From Paragordius varius (lineage: Eukaryota; Nematomorpha): 64,000 nucleotides of DNA. The stretch covers positions 10,478,001 to 10,542,000 of the forward strand of contig OZ176054.1 of the NCBI GenBank assembly GCA_964247055.1, written 5' to 3'. Under the pieces are notes generated by a model. That model did no database searches. It was not told where the DNA came from and saw only the letters and a list, made by a program, of their open reading frames with translations. Both the position numbers and the translations under genes were made by a program. Below are positions 55,807-64,000 of this stretch, in pieces. Numbering within the stretch: position 1 is the stretch's first letter; every line of letters starts with the position of its first letter.

Positions 55807-56178
55807 CCACTTTTAATAGAATTTAATGTTAGGGGATTGGACCATTTGTATTTACCTAATCTTTTTAATCGATTTAATTGTAGAATTTGTCAAACTTTAT
55901 TCTGTGAATTGGTTAATTTGACATGTCAATTTGCCTGGATTTTGCTTGCAAGTCTCTTTTATCGGGCTTTACGATTACTTATTGTTATCTTTGCCATATC
56001 TGGCATAATTATAGGATCGCTTGGGGGATATGTAGAGCTTGTGCAGCCGCCCGGATCTATCACACTATACATAAGCCCTTTTAGATTTTTAATACTTTGG
56101 CTCTTAGCTTGTTTAGTATCTTATTTAATGCCTAGAATTTTGTTATTCATGCAAATAAATATTTTGTACAAATTTTAG
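55807..56178 (+). CDS. Candidate terminal exon or open frame with two hydrophobic segments, unknown
   Basis: This is an open frame of 123 codons plus stop, preceded by a stop and by a possible splice acceptor (ttctatttgaatttcag at about 55773-55789, or gtgtag at 55806). It has no early ATG, so it could only be a downstream exon. The translation has two likely membrane segments (around AWILLASLFYRALRLLIVIF and SPFRFLILWLLACLVSY) separated by a GGYVELVQPPGS turn. Local GC is higher than its surroundings. An AATAAA lies at 56292-56297, about 110 nt after the stop. An in-frame GTA...TAG interval of 36 nt (55848-55883) could be an intron. I do not recognise the protein. It could be chance, or part of the neighbouring mobile DNA. 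Confidence 0.28.
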   Translation, partial: PLLIEFNVRGLDHLYLPNLFNRFNCRICQTLFCELVNLTCQFAWILLASLFYRALRLLIVIFAISGIIIGSLGGYVELVQPPGSITLYISPFRFLILWLLACLVSYLMPRILLFMQINILYKF

Positions 56179-56334
56179 TGTTGATTATAGTCTATATCTT
56201 TGTATTACTTCCACAAAAAATTGTATAAATAGATATTAATATTATTCTCAATATATACATTTTCTTTTTAACTACAAATTTTAATATATTCAATAAAATG
56301 AATATTTATTTATTGTATATATTTAAAATAATAA

Positions 56335-56805
56335 TTATATGGCATTAAAATTCCAGATAAAATCAGATATCATGTTAATATTGTTTCGCGCGTTGTATCT
56401 TGCTTCAAATCTTTTTATATCCTGGTGCATTCGCTCGCCTATTTCATCGCTAATGTTATTGAACGGGAATTTTTCAATATGTTAATCTATTATGTGTAGC
56501 TTCATGGTCATTTTACAGCCTACATTTTATAAAATAATATGCCCATCCGATGATAACTTTCTACAAGCTCCTGAGCTAATATTTTATAATCCTCTTTATA
56601 AAAAGTTTTCCAGTATTAACATCTATATTCCGCAAGTTATTTTTCTAAAATATATATTTACCACAACAGATGCAAAATTTATTTATATTATTTTTGCATT
56701 TTCGTACTAGAATTTTAATGGAAAATATTATGGCGACATCACCTGATGAAATTTTGGCTCTGGAGTATTAGTTGTATCGACATGCTCGTTTGAATATTTA
56801 AACAT
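56335..56805 (-). pseudogene. Degraded coding fossil with SDEIGERMHQD motif (repeat-borne invertebrate protein family)
   Basis: Read on the minus strand, this stretch gives coding-like pieces: EDYKILAQELVESYHRMG, then MTMKLHIID, then SDEIGERMHQDIKRFEARYN near the right end of the protein. The motif series (MSLK.HFL.SH, SDE.GER.HQDI, M..RYQG, ADYCW) recurs in uncharacterised, repeat-associated predicted proteins of many invertebrates, a family I know only by its motifs. The copy is clearly broken, with several interruptions, and is not expected to make a protein. A possible ATG lies at 56805-56803 and the last stop at 56335-56337. An interval of 23 nt ending in AG (56520-56542) separates two adjacent motif blocks and may be a tiny intron. 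The class of the parent element is unknown. Confidence 0.55.
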
Positions 56806-58576
56806 ATGTACACGAGGAATGATTGTTATTTTTAAAATAAATACAAATTTAAAAATTTAATTTTGGAAAAATCCTATTGGTGGCCTTAAAATTTTTTTTG
56901 TTTTGACCTATCCATGCCATTAGGTATCAGAAAATGCAAAAAAATGGGGTGGTGCAAAACCTTGTTGAGCAGTGATATAGATTATCAGATCCTACGTAAT
57001 AAGGCCTTTTCAAGTTAAAATTTAAAAATACTTGACCACTTGATATTTAAATTATTTAGACAGTGACCGCCCCTCTCCATATTTACTTCGAGTGAGAAAA
57101 CAGCTCGTTCCCATTTCCTTTTTTTGTAAACATAAAATTTAACTTTTGTTTATTATAAAATATGTTTTTTACTCAATAATACGTTGGAATTATGCGCTCC
57201 ACTTAACAGTCTTAATAGGAATCTTAGTAAATGGGAGATCATAGGGAAATACCTAATTACATATTATATCTAACACTAATGTCATCATTATCCCAATAAA
57301 AAATATTCGATTTATTTATTTCATGGTGATACTTACCACCATATTTTGACAATTTTAATTTTTGACATTTATGATTTTGGTAGAGTCCCTTTCAAATTCC
57401 TAATATGGCATTCTGGTAAAAAATGCGAGAAAACAGTTTTAGTCTATGAGAGAAATGCTAATTTTTTAAGGTAAATTTAAATTATTCTTTAAGCTGATAG
57501 TTGTTTTATTCATAAACAAGAGAAAAACTTTGGAAGGCAAAACTTTATTTTAACAATAATATTACTGTAAAATTAAAAAATTATACGTTTATATTGTTTA
57601 ATGTCATGATAATTACTGTAATTTTGAATAACGCATCATTTTTTATCTTTATTTTAAAAGGAACAATAAAGCTCATCATATGTAAACACAATAAAAATAA
57701 GGAAAAACACACACATTTTATTATAAACAGAAAAACAAAAACAAAACCGACTTATAGTTTTTCATTCACTTTTTCATTTTGATAATTTTTGTTTTTGCAC
57801 ATTATTCGATATTTCTTTATTCCTTATTAATCTTTCCGCAAATCTATAATTATCTAAATCACACACAAAAATCAAATATTTAGTTTATTAAAAGTAATTT
57901 ATTTTTAATGGCTTTCCCCAAATTCTTGAAAGTTTAATTTTAAATAATATACACATCCTATATTATCGGCAGCGATTTTGCCAAGCAATCATTCAATTGG
58001 TGCTTTCAAAATTTGTGTCTGCCCAAAATTTTCTTTTAACAGAAAAAAAATCATAAACCCACAACAATTCTATATTCAATTATTCACGACTTTTCAGGTA
58101 TGCTTATTGTAAAATCTATATCTGAAACTATGTACTTATAATTACAAAGTAAATCCATTTTTTGGAAATGACGCACGTTTTTTTTCATATTACATGTAAT
58201 ACAATATGAGTAGGTGGAGAGGTTCCTTTCTTTTCTTTGTACATATATAAAAAATATTAATAAATTGTTTTTTCATAAATGTATTTATACAAAATTACTT
58301 AATGTTAACTGGTTGCACACATTTGCGTCATACAAAATATGTAATTACAAAATATCTAGGACTTATTACTAATTCCCTGGAATTAAAAATTTTGTCATTC
58401 TTAATTACATATATGTTTATTAACTGTATTCTTTAGTTTTGATCGGCAAAATTTATGTAGTTTGTTGCGTAAAATTAACTGAACAAATTTATGTTAAATT
58501 ATAGAAAAAAAGTTGTTAATGCAACAATCTGTTGTTTGGTTATCATACGCCATAGTAAAATAATACGTTTTAATTT

Positions 58577-58613
<37 letters not shown>

Positions 58614-60421
58614 GTTTTAAATTGGGTATTTATATGTATTAAAACTATTGTTAAGTAAGATATAAATAGTTTTCCCCCTTTTTACCTTTTTATTTTATGT
58701 TAAAACTAACTTTCTACGTACTATCTAATTTATCATTTTATACTAATTGATTTCTACCTTATATTCCAAATTTATTATTTAAAATTGATTAAAATTAATT
58801 ATTATAATGTTTAAATTTTAATTATATTTTTTTATATTACCTATTAACAAGGGTAGATGGACATTTCGATTCAAATTACACATATATGTAATATAAATAA
58901 ATTAGATATTTTTTTGAACCATTTGCGCGGAGGCGTTTTTTATCTCTACAGGCTAGGCTTCTTCTTTCTCTATTAGTACACAATTTCACAACTAATAATT
59001 TTTTTTGCGCTCTAAAAAATTAATTAATTTTGCACACAAATACTACTACACTATTGAGAATATTATCACTCTGCATTCATTATCTTTACAATTTTTTATT
59101 TGTTTAGATGCCTCCTTCGTTGTTCCTTTTCAATGTCTCTTATCAAATTAGAACTAAAAAAATTTTTAGTAGTAATTTATAATATAATTTTTACACCTGA
59201 TTAAATTTTTATTTCTAAAGAATCCTGCTACATATCTAAATCATCAACTAGAATATAAATTTTGCACATCTATCAGAACTCTGGACAAGCAAGTTTTCTT
59301 ATGCATATTTTTTTCTAAAATATTTCTTAAATCATTTACATAAATCATGCTAATAAAATTACAATTTTATAGAGATGAGATTCGTGACCCATTTTTGTTA
59401 AGCCGGAGATATAATGAAATTTTGACTTGTACACCGTTTTGATTTTGAGCTCTTTTGAAAGTATAATTTAGACTTTGTAGAGCCCATTGTATATGTATAA
59501 AAATATCTAACTATTTTATGATTCCGAAAGCCATAAAATATATTTTTTAAATTCTTCATTAGGTTTTTTAGGGTTATTTCTTTTTACAACTATTACTGTG
59601 GAAAACTTGCTTAATTTTACATACATCATAATTTTCAAAAAAAAAACATTTTTTTTCGATCCCACAATCTTTCATAACTGTATTTGCTGGCATATAAAAC
59701 ATTAACCATACAAATGTTATCATATTATAAAGCATATATCATTCATATTTTATTTGATATTTAAAGTCTGTGTACTGTTACTGTTCAATATATTTTCATA
59801 AACCACACATTTGTTTTATACAAATTTATTTAGCCACATATATATATATAGTATGTGCTTGGAAAAATATTTCATTTTTTATATACATAGTTAAAAAATC
59901 GGTTTTTCAAATTTTGAAAACACAGTTTAGTTTCTCAAACATTTCGTTACATTGGTTTCTGTTAAAATTTTTTTTTATATAATATTACTGTTTAGCTAAT
60001 TTTTACATTAGATTTTTGCATAGTTTGTGCGATGATTGATGATTTCACATTAAATATTATGCGTTTTGTACACACACTAAAGAGAAGTTTTACTGCTTAC
60101 TAAAGTTTTTAAATTGGTGAATACGAAATAAAATATGAAAAAAACTTATATAATTCTCCATTCACCAATTAATACACCCTTAAAACCAATATCAATCATA
60201 TTATGTTTAATAAAGTTTTTGAGGTTTTTCCCATATTTATGATTATAATGGCATTAATGACGCTCTGTTTTTTTATGGAACTTTAACTTTAACTTATCAA
60301 GCGAAATATTAAATCATTTTACAAATTACAAACGCATAAATATTAAATTAACTTTAACTTAAATATTTTGTTTTATTAAAAGCCATATAGATTATGAGAG
60401 CATACAATAAAACGAGACTTA
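56806..60421. other. AT-rich DNA without a supportable gene
   Basis: The stretch is long and AT-rich, with frequent homopolymers and short pyrimidine runs. Reading frames here are short (60-70 codons), rich in Phe, Ile, Lys and Asn, and show no motif. The only distinct item is the TA microsatellite at 58581-58608. Tiny exons split by 20-odd-nt introns would be hard to see by eye, so a diverged gene cannot be excluded. Confidence 0.7.
58581..58608. repeat. (TA)14 microsatellite
   Basis: Fourteen uninterrupted TA dinucleotides follow aatttgtga and precede aaaatgttttaa. Confidence 0.95.
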
Positions 60422-60619
60422 TTATTGGCTATTTCGATGATCTTTTAATTGAGTATAAGGGGGTTTAATTTGCATGTCTGGTGCCATGTATGAAATTTTT
60501 CCTTTATTTTTGAAAATTATGATATTAGTGTTCATGAAATATGAAAATAAAATCTTTTTCAATTTCCAGTGGTGTAAGGTAAGAATCGATAAACGATTGA
60601 AATTAACCCGTTTCCCCAT
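60422..60619 (-). CDS. Weak 65-codon open frame next to the transposon, unknown
   Basis: It begins at an ATG 13 bases outside the left transposon boundary and ends at TAA. The second half (KGKISYMAPDMQIKPPYTQL) is less AT-biased in codon choice than random frames nearby, which is the only reason to list it. A stop lies two codons upstream, so it would be a complete small gene or an exon entered by splicing. No family is recognised and no conservation can be judged. Confidence 0.18.
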   Translation of the reverse strand: MGKRVNFNRLSILTLHHWKLKKILFSYFMNTNIIIFKNKGKISYMAPDMQIKPPYTQLKDHRNSQ

Positions 60620-60629
60620 AATTTAACAT

Positions 60630-60631
60630 TA
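60630..60631. other. Left TA target-site duplication
   Basis: TA sits immediately outside the left inverted repeat (cagtaacataaac). It pairs with TA at 62842-62843 and is the duplication typical of IS630/Tc1/mariner insertion. Confidence 0.85.
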
Positions 60632-60845
60632 CAGTAACATAAACAAATGTATGTTATAAATTTTTTTATGAAAAGTTAAAAAAAAGAAAAGAATAGCACA
60701 TGGTTAAAAAATTGTGTAAGTAGAAACAACAGAAAACATTTATTAAGGGTCGTACATGGTGTAATTACTAGAAAAAAATGTGTTTTTTTACTAAATTTGA
60801 AAAAAACAAGATGTATGGTAATTTTCCTATGAGTTATTTTTTATA
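60632..60845 (+). repeat. Left terminal inverted repeat, 214 bp
   Basis: It runs from cagtaacataaacaaatg to gagttattttttata. The reverse complement of 62628-62841 matches it base for base as far as I can read, including each homopolymer length. Confidence 0.95.
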
Positions 60846-61112
60846 CTGCCACACTAGATTGAACTAAAAAATTTATATAAATATTTAAATTTAACTTAAA
60901 CAGTGTATGGCAAACAATTGAAATACATTTTTTCGCTTGCTTAATTGATTTAACACTAATTTTTATGCCATTTCTTCTTCTAGTTACTAAATTATAAAAC
61001 AATGTTTAGTATGTTTATGTTTTAGGTTTATGTAATAATGGGAGATATAAACAATCAATAAGTAAGGGTATAAATGTTAATTTATTAATAATTATACGAG
61101 TAAATCACAAAA
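60846..61112. other. AT-rich spacer inside the transposon, no gene
   Basis: It lies between the left inverted repeat and the inverted gene fragment. I see no open frame of interest. It would form the 3' untranslated or trailing part of the transposase transcript, with AATAAA on the minus strand at 61081-61086, about 105 nt past the stop. Confidence 0.7.
61081..61086 (-). terminator. Possible polyadenylation signal of the transposase
   Basis: AATAAA on the minus strand lies about 105 nt after the TGA stop. The position is plausible, but the motif is common in AT-rich sequence. Confidence 0.3.
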
Positions 61113-61192
61113 TATCAATCATAACACGGTGCAAAACATATTTGGAACAATATTGCCGTATAAAGACGTTAAGTGAGGAAAACAAAAATATC
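61113..61192 (+). pseudogene. Inverted partial copy of the transposase C-terminal coding
   Basis: The plus strand here (cacggtgcaaaacatatttg to gtgaggaaaac) closely resembles the coding strand of the transposase at 61293-61363. In frame it reads RCKTYLEQYCRIKTLSEENK, against RCKTNLEQYCRIRRLCEERK in the gene. The two copies differ by many substitutions, and the match just upstream (atcaatcataac against catcattataac) has a small gap. It lies tail-to-tail with the gene, and the transposase stop codon falls at its edge. It therefore forms an internal inverted repeat with about 100 bp between the arms. Confidence 0.85.
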
Positions 61193-62695
61193 AAAAAAAA
61201 CCATGTTTATAATTGTTTTCATTATCCAATTTTTTTTTCAAAAGTGCTACGTTTAACAAAATTGATTTAGAAAATTCAAAATATTTCTTTAACGATTTTG
61301 TTTTGCGTTCCTCACACAAGCGCCTTATTCGGCAATATTGTTCTAAATTTGTTTTGCACCGTGGTGCTTTGTTATAATGATGTTTTATTTCATGGAAAAA
61401 ACATTCAATTGGATTTAATTGGGGGGAGTAGGGAGGTAAAAACACCAACCTATCCCTTAGGTTTCCAAGCACCGACGCCTTGTGAATCGGTGCGTTATCG
61501 CAGACGATAACAGACTCTTCGGGTAACATGGGCATGGTCGCTTCCAAAAAATTTTTAAACGAGTCCCCCTTAAAGGAACCCGTTTTGATGTCAAAATTTA
61601 TGACACCATCACATCCTATCATACATAGGAGTGATACATTTTGTCCTATATAATATATTTTCATTATACCTCTTTGGAACCCCTCCACAACCGGAAACTG
61701 ACCGGATGGGGCATATCCATAAATATTCTTTGGTTGAAGGGAAAATCCCGCTTCATCCAAGAAGAATATCTTTTCATCGGGTTTGAGGCGCATTCGAAGC
61801 GCATAATCATATCTTTTTTGTATAACCTCAAAAGAATTTCTCTCTCTCGGTTCCAAAATACACCTTTTACGGGTGATTTTCAATTTTTTTAAAATTTTGC
61901 GTATTGTTGGTTTCGAAACTTTGAGGGAATCCGGTAATTGTGAAATTACCTCATCAAACGTAATTTCGCAAGAGTTTTTGTATATCTTTTCAACCAGTTC
62001 AATCAAAGCTGGATTATCCAGCTTTGATTTCCTTCCTGTTTTTTGGGGTTTCGTTTCGATGCCCAAAACCATCTCTCGCCTAAATTTGTTGATGGCTGGA
62101 ATAGACATATCCAATTTATCAACAAATTCCCGAGATGGTTTTTCGTTTTCAAATGGATTCGAAAATATTTTGTATGCCTTTTTAATTTTCTCTTCTGTCC
62201 AAAAATGATAATCTTTATATTAAAGAGAAATATACTTCTTTTAACTGGAATATCATTACTAGGAGTTTCATCTGCTACCGTATTATTTAAAATACCTAAA
62301 AATTATAAAAAAAATAACCCAAGGAGTCGTTATATGAATCTTGAGGACCATCATTAGCATTTGAGCAAACACTAAAATTTGATTCTTCTGAAATTACGTT
62401 ATAATCATTATTATGATTGCTGATATCCTCACAGAAATCATAAATATTGGGTTCATGAATAGTTGGTTCTGGATCTTAACATTGATTATAATTATGTACC
62501 CTGTGCTATAACTGAATCAGGAAGAATTGCTGGTGAAGGTGGGCTTTCATTATTATCAAGATTGTCCAATACGTTAATTCCTTGTAAAATACTATCCATT
62601 TTATAAGTGGGATATTTTTGCAAAAAATATAAAAAATAACTCATAGGAAAATTACCATACATCTTGTTTTTTTCAAATTTAGTAAAAAAACACAT
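61191..62695 (-). CDS. Transposase of the IS630/Tc1/mariner superfamily, five exons with 23-25-nt introns
   Basis: This would be the DDE enzyme that cuts and joins the element's ends at TA sites. Proposed exons on the minus strand are 62695-62500, 62474-62319, 62295-62236, 62212-61670 and 61645-61191, totalling 1410 nt or 469 residues plus TGA. Residues 1-65 are of unknown role. Residues 66-138 or so are acidic and rich in Asn, Asp and Ser. Next comes a helix-turn-helix region (FWTEEKIKKAYKIF ... SREFVDKLDMSIPAINKFRR), then a second one around SKPTIRKILKKLKITRKR. The catalytic core has FFLDEAGF (D290), VIVCDNAPIH (D368) and PPYSPQLNPIE (E399). The second D and the E are only 30 residues apart, short for this superfamily (usually about 34-39). 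The ATG at 62662 is an alternative start, giving 458 residues. An unspliced frame alone covers only the last 307 residues or so. Family is near certain; exon structure is well supported but not proven. Confidence 0.88.
61646..61669 (-). other. Candidate 24-nt intron 4, hidden in the open frame
   Basis: The interval runs gtataat...tatatag, 24 nt, in phase 1. Its length is a multiple of three and it has no stop, so the frame stays open either way. If kept, it inserts eight residues, IMKIYYIG. If removed, the protein reads FQRGQNVSLLCMIG, which matches the RGxNxSLxxxI block typical of IS630/Tc1-type transposases. Confidence 0.8.
62213..62235 (-). other. Candidate 23-nt intron 3 of the transposase
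   Basis: The interval runs gtatat...ataaag, 23 nt, in phase 1, with an AAG acceptor as in intron 1. Removal joins SNDIPVKR to NYHFWTEEKIKKAY, the start of the DNA-binding region. Confidence 0.78.
62296..62318 (-). other. Candidate 23-nt intron 2 of the transposase
   Basis: The interval runs gttatt...tttttag, 23 nt, T-rich, in phase 1. Removal joins QDSYNDSLG to ILNNTVADETPSND. Unspliced, the frame stops at the TAG of the acceptor itself. Confidence 0.75.
62475..62499 (-). other. Candidate 25-nt intron 1 of the transposase
   Basis: The interval runs gtacat...gttaag, 25 nt, in phase 1. Without removal the frame meets TAA at once. With removal, ...SVIAQ continues directly into DPEPTIHEPNIYDF. 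Confidence 0.72.
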
Positions 62696-62841
62696 TTTTT
62701 TCTAGTAATTACACCATGTACGACCCTTAATAAATGTTTTCTGTTGTTTCTACTTACACAATTTTTTAACCATGTGCTATTCTTTTCTTTTTTTTAACTT
62801 TTCATAAAAAAATTTATAACATACATTTGTTTATGTTACTG
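62628..62841 (-). repeat. Right terminal inverted repeat, 214 bp
   Basis: This is the mirror of 60632-60845. It includes the likely transposase promoter and the first codons of the gene. Confidence 0.95.
62813..62818 (-). promoter_or_regulatory. Possible TATA box for the transposase
   Basis: TATAAA on the minus strand lies inside the right inverted repeat, about 120 nt before the ATG at 62695. In such AT-rich DNA this could be chance. The left repeat carries the same sequence facing inward. Confidence 0.3.
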
Positions 62842-62843
62842 TA
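62842..62843. other. Right TA target-site duplication
   Basis: TA follows catttgtttatgttactg directly and matches the TA at 60630-60631. Confidence 0.85.
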
Positions 62844-64000
62844 TGTTATTTAGACTTATTATATTAAAATGTGGAATGTATGGTTGAGAAAACTTATTAT
62901 TTAAATGGTTGATGATCATAAAATGAAGGCCAACTATTTCCTTTGTCATTTTTTGTAGCGCAAAAAGTTCGATATGAGACTTTTTAATTATTATAGATCA
63001 TTGCAAATAACTGACCGTTTAATTTTAATCTTTCTTATCAGTTCAATTTAAATATTTTTAATACCTTGTAAATAGTATGTATGGATGATGTTTTTTGCAA
63101 ATTTGGTATTTATATATTTACATAAACCTGAAACGAAGTTTTTTTAATCAATCATCCAAATGGTATTTACACATTTTAATGGTAGATATAGTGTTATTTG
63201 TGTATATGGTAAATGATGTAAGGTATATTGTGCTGAGTTAACATAAATTTTCGAGTTTTAAATAGTAAATTACCAATATATTTATTTTAAACAAAAATAT
63301 TTTTTTAATGAAACATTTCGATGAATATATGATACTACAATGAATTTTTTATGGGTCTGTTATATTTGTTAAGGAATGAATCCAAAACAATCCTAGCCTG
63401 GTAATAATACATATAATAATTATATAATAGCTAAAAATAAATTTTATTTTTTTTGGAAGTAATAATAGGTTGACAAAAACCATATTTTTGCATTTTTTAA
63501 GTTTTTTTAAATCATTAGTAATATATAAAGCAACTGGCAGTTTCTTTATAAAAATTTATTATGCAATCAATATTGTTTTGGGCAAAATTGCAAATAGGGG
63601 AAAGGCTGATTAAGCCATAGTGATTTTGCTTATCATATTTAATAAAATTAGGATTTTAGGGAAGTCCTTATTTTCAATTTAAATAGAATAAACTAAAAAT
63701 TGTCTCTCTCTTTTTATGTGACAAAAATGCGACATATATTTTACATATTTAGATACGAACAACTTACATACTTACATTATGTTTCATGGCAGTGCTATAA
63801 AACATGTATGTATTTAGTATATATATAATATGTAAAATAATGTGTTAAATTTTATCATTTATGCATAAATATAGTTAGTTTTTTATTTATTTATAGTTTT
63901 AGTCTGTTAAGTTAATAGTTAGTTTTTTTGAGGTGACCCTGACTTGTATTAAATATTTATTTCTCTTATAAAATGTATATACATGTTATATCATAAATAT
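62844..64000. other. AT-rich flank, no gene seen
   Basis: The sequence beyond the transposon is AT-rich with short homopolymers. No frame of interest, repeat unit or RNA gene is evident. Confidence 0.75.

Larger units (their letters stand above)
60632..62841 (-). mobile_element. IS630/Tc1/mariner-type DNA transposon, 2210 bp, complete-looking
   Basis: It has TA duplications on both sides, 214-bp terminal inverted repeats, and one minus-strand transposase gene. The repeats are equal in length and show no difference on direct comparison, which suggests recent insertion or conversion between the arms. The long repeats set it apart from classic mariner elements, whose repeats are about 30 bp. 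The gene starts inside the right repeat, so the same N-terminal coding also lies, inverted and unused, in the left repeat. Between the left repeat and the gene lie about 270 bp of AT-rich DNA and a short inverted copy of part of the gene. With an open five-exon frame and intact ends, it may be capable of autonomous movement, which is an inference. Confidence 0.92.

Noticed and set aside
56492-56710. 72-codon plus-strand frame
   Set aside because: It is the antisense shadow of the coding fossil at 56335-56805, which has recognisable motifs on the other strand.
57594-59982. Frames of 62 and 70 codons in the AT-rich region
   Set aside because: Their composition (Phe, Ile, Lys, Asn, Tyr) is what random AT-rich DNA gives, with no motif or gene-like context.
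61298-62357. Four plus-strand frames overlapping the transposase (70-111 codons)
   Set aside because: They are antisense shadows of the transposase coding strand with no motifs of their own.
61191-62695. Transposase seen as a decayed pseudogene with frameshifts
   Set aside because: All interruptions are 23-25 nt with GT...AG ends in one phase, the terminal repeats are identical, and one interval causes no frame break yet interrupts a conserved block. Tiny introns explain all of this better.

Overview
This window looks like AT-rich nuclear DNA from a eukaryote. About four fifths of it (1-52135) is one head-to-tail satellite array, and the rest is low-gene AT-rich DNA carrying transposon material. 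There are no bacterial operons, ribosome binding sites, rRNA or tRNA genes. The best clue to the host is in a DNA transposon at 60632-62841. Its transposase reads as one protein only if four intervals of 23-25 nt, all GT...AG and all in phase 1, are treated as introns. Introns this short are known from dicyemid mesozoans (averaging about 26 nt) and some ciliates. The gene uses the standard code (CAA/CAG for Gln, TGA stop), and a nearby fossil belongs to a protein family I know only from invertebrates, so a mesozoan-like animal is my preferred but unproven guess.

Layout. 1-52135: I counted 109 satellite units, the last one cut short. Two monomer types occur: A (about 472-480 bp) and B (about 527-532 bp). 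Positions 1-4030 are four A+B dimers, 4031-4987 are two A units, 4988-5517 is a B/A chimera, and everything after that is A. Inside the A block, shared private variants reveal local dimers (about 953 bp), trimers (about 1430 bp) and a 13-unit displacement (about 6.2 kb), as expected from unequal exchange and conversion. The array stops sharply at 52135.

52136-55306: AT-rich DNA with a 65-bp direct repeat, a GC-rich pair of hairpins that resembles a Helitron 3' terminus, a run of 20 G, and two old diverged B-like satellite units. 55307-56805: a possible Tc1-like end, an open frame with two hydrophobic segments, and a degraded minus-strand coding fossil carrying an SDEIGERMHQD motif. 56806-60421: AT-rich DNA without a gene I can support.

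60632-62841: a complete-looking IS630/Tc1/mariner-type element of 2210 bp. It has TA target duplications, 214-bp terminal inverted repeats with no difference that I could find, and a five-exon minus-strand transposase of about 469 residues (catalytic D290, D368, E399). 62844-64000 has no feature I can support.
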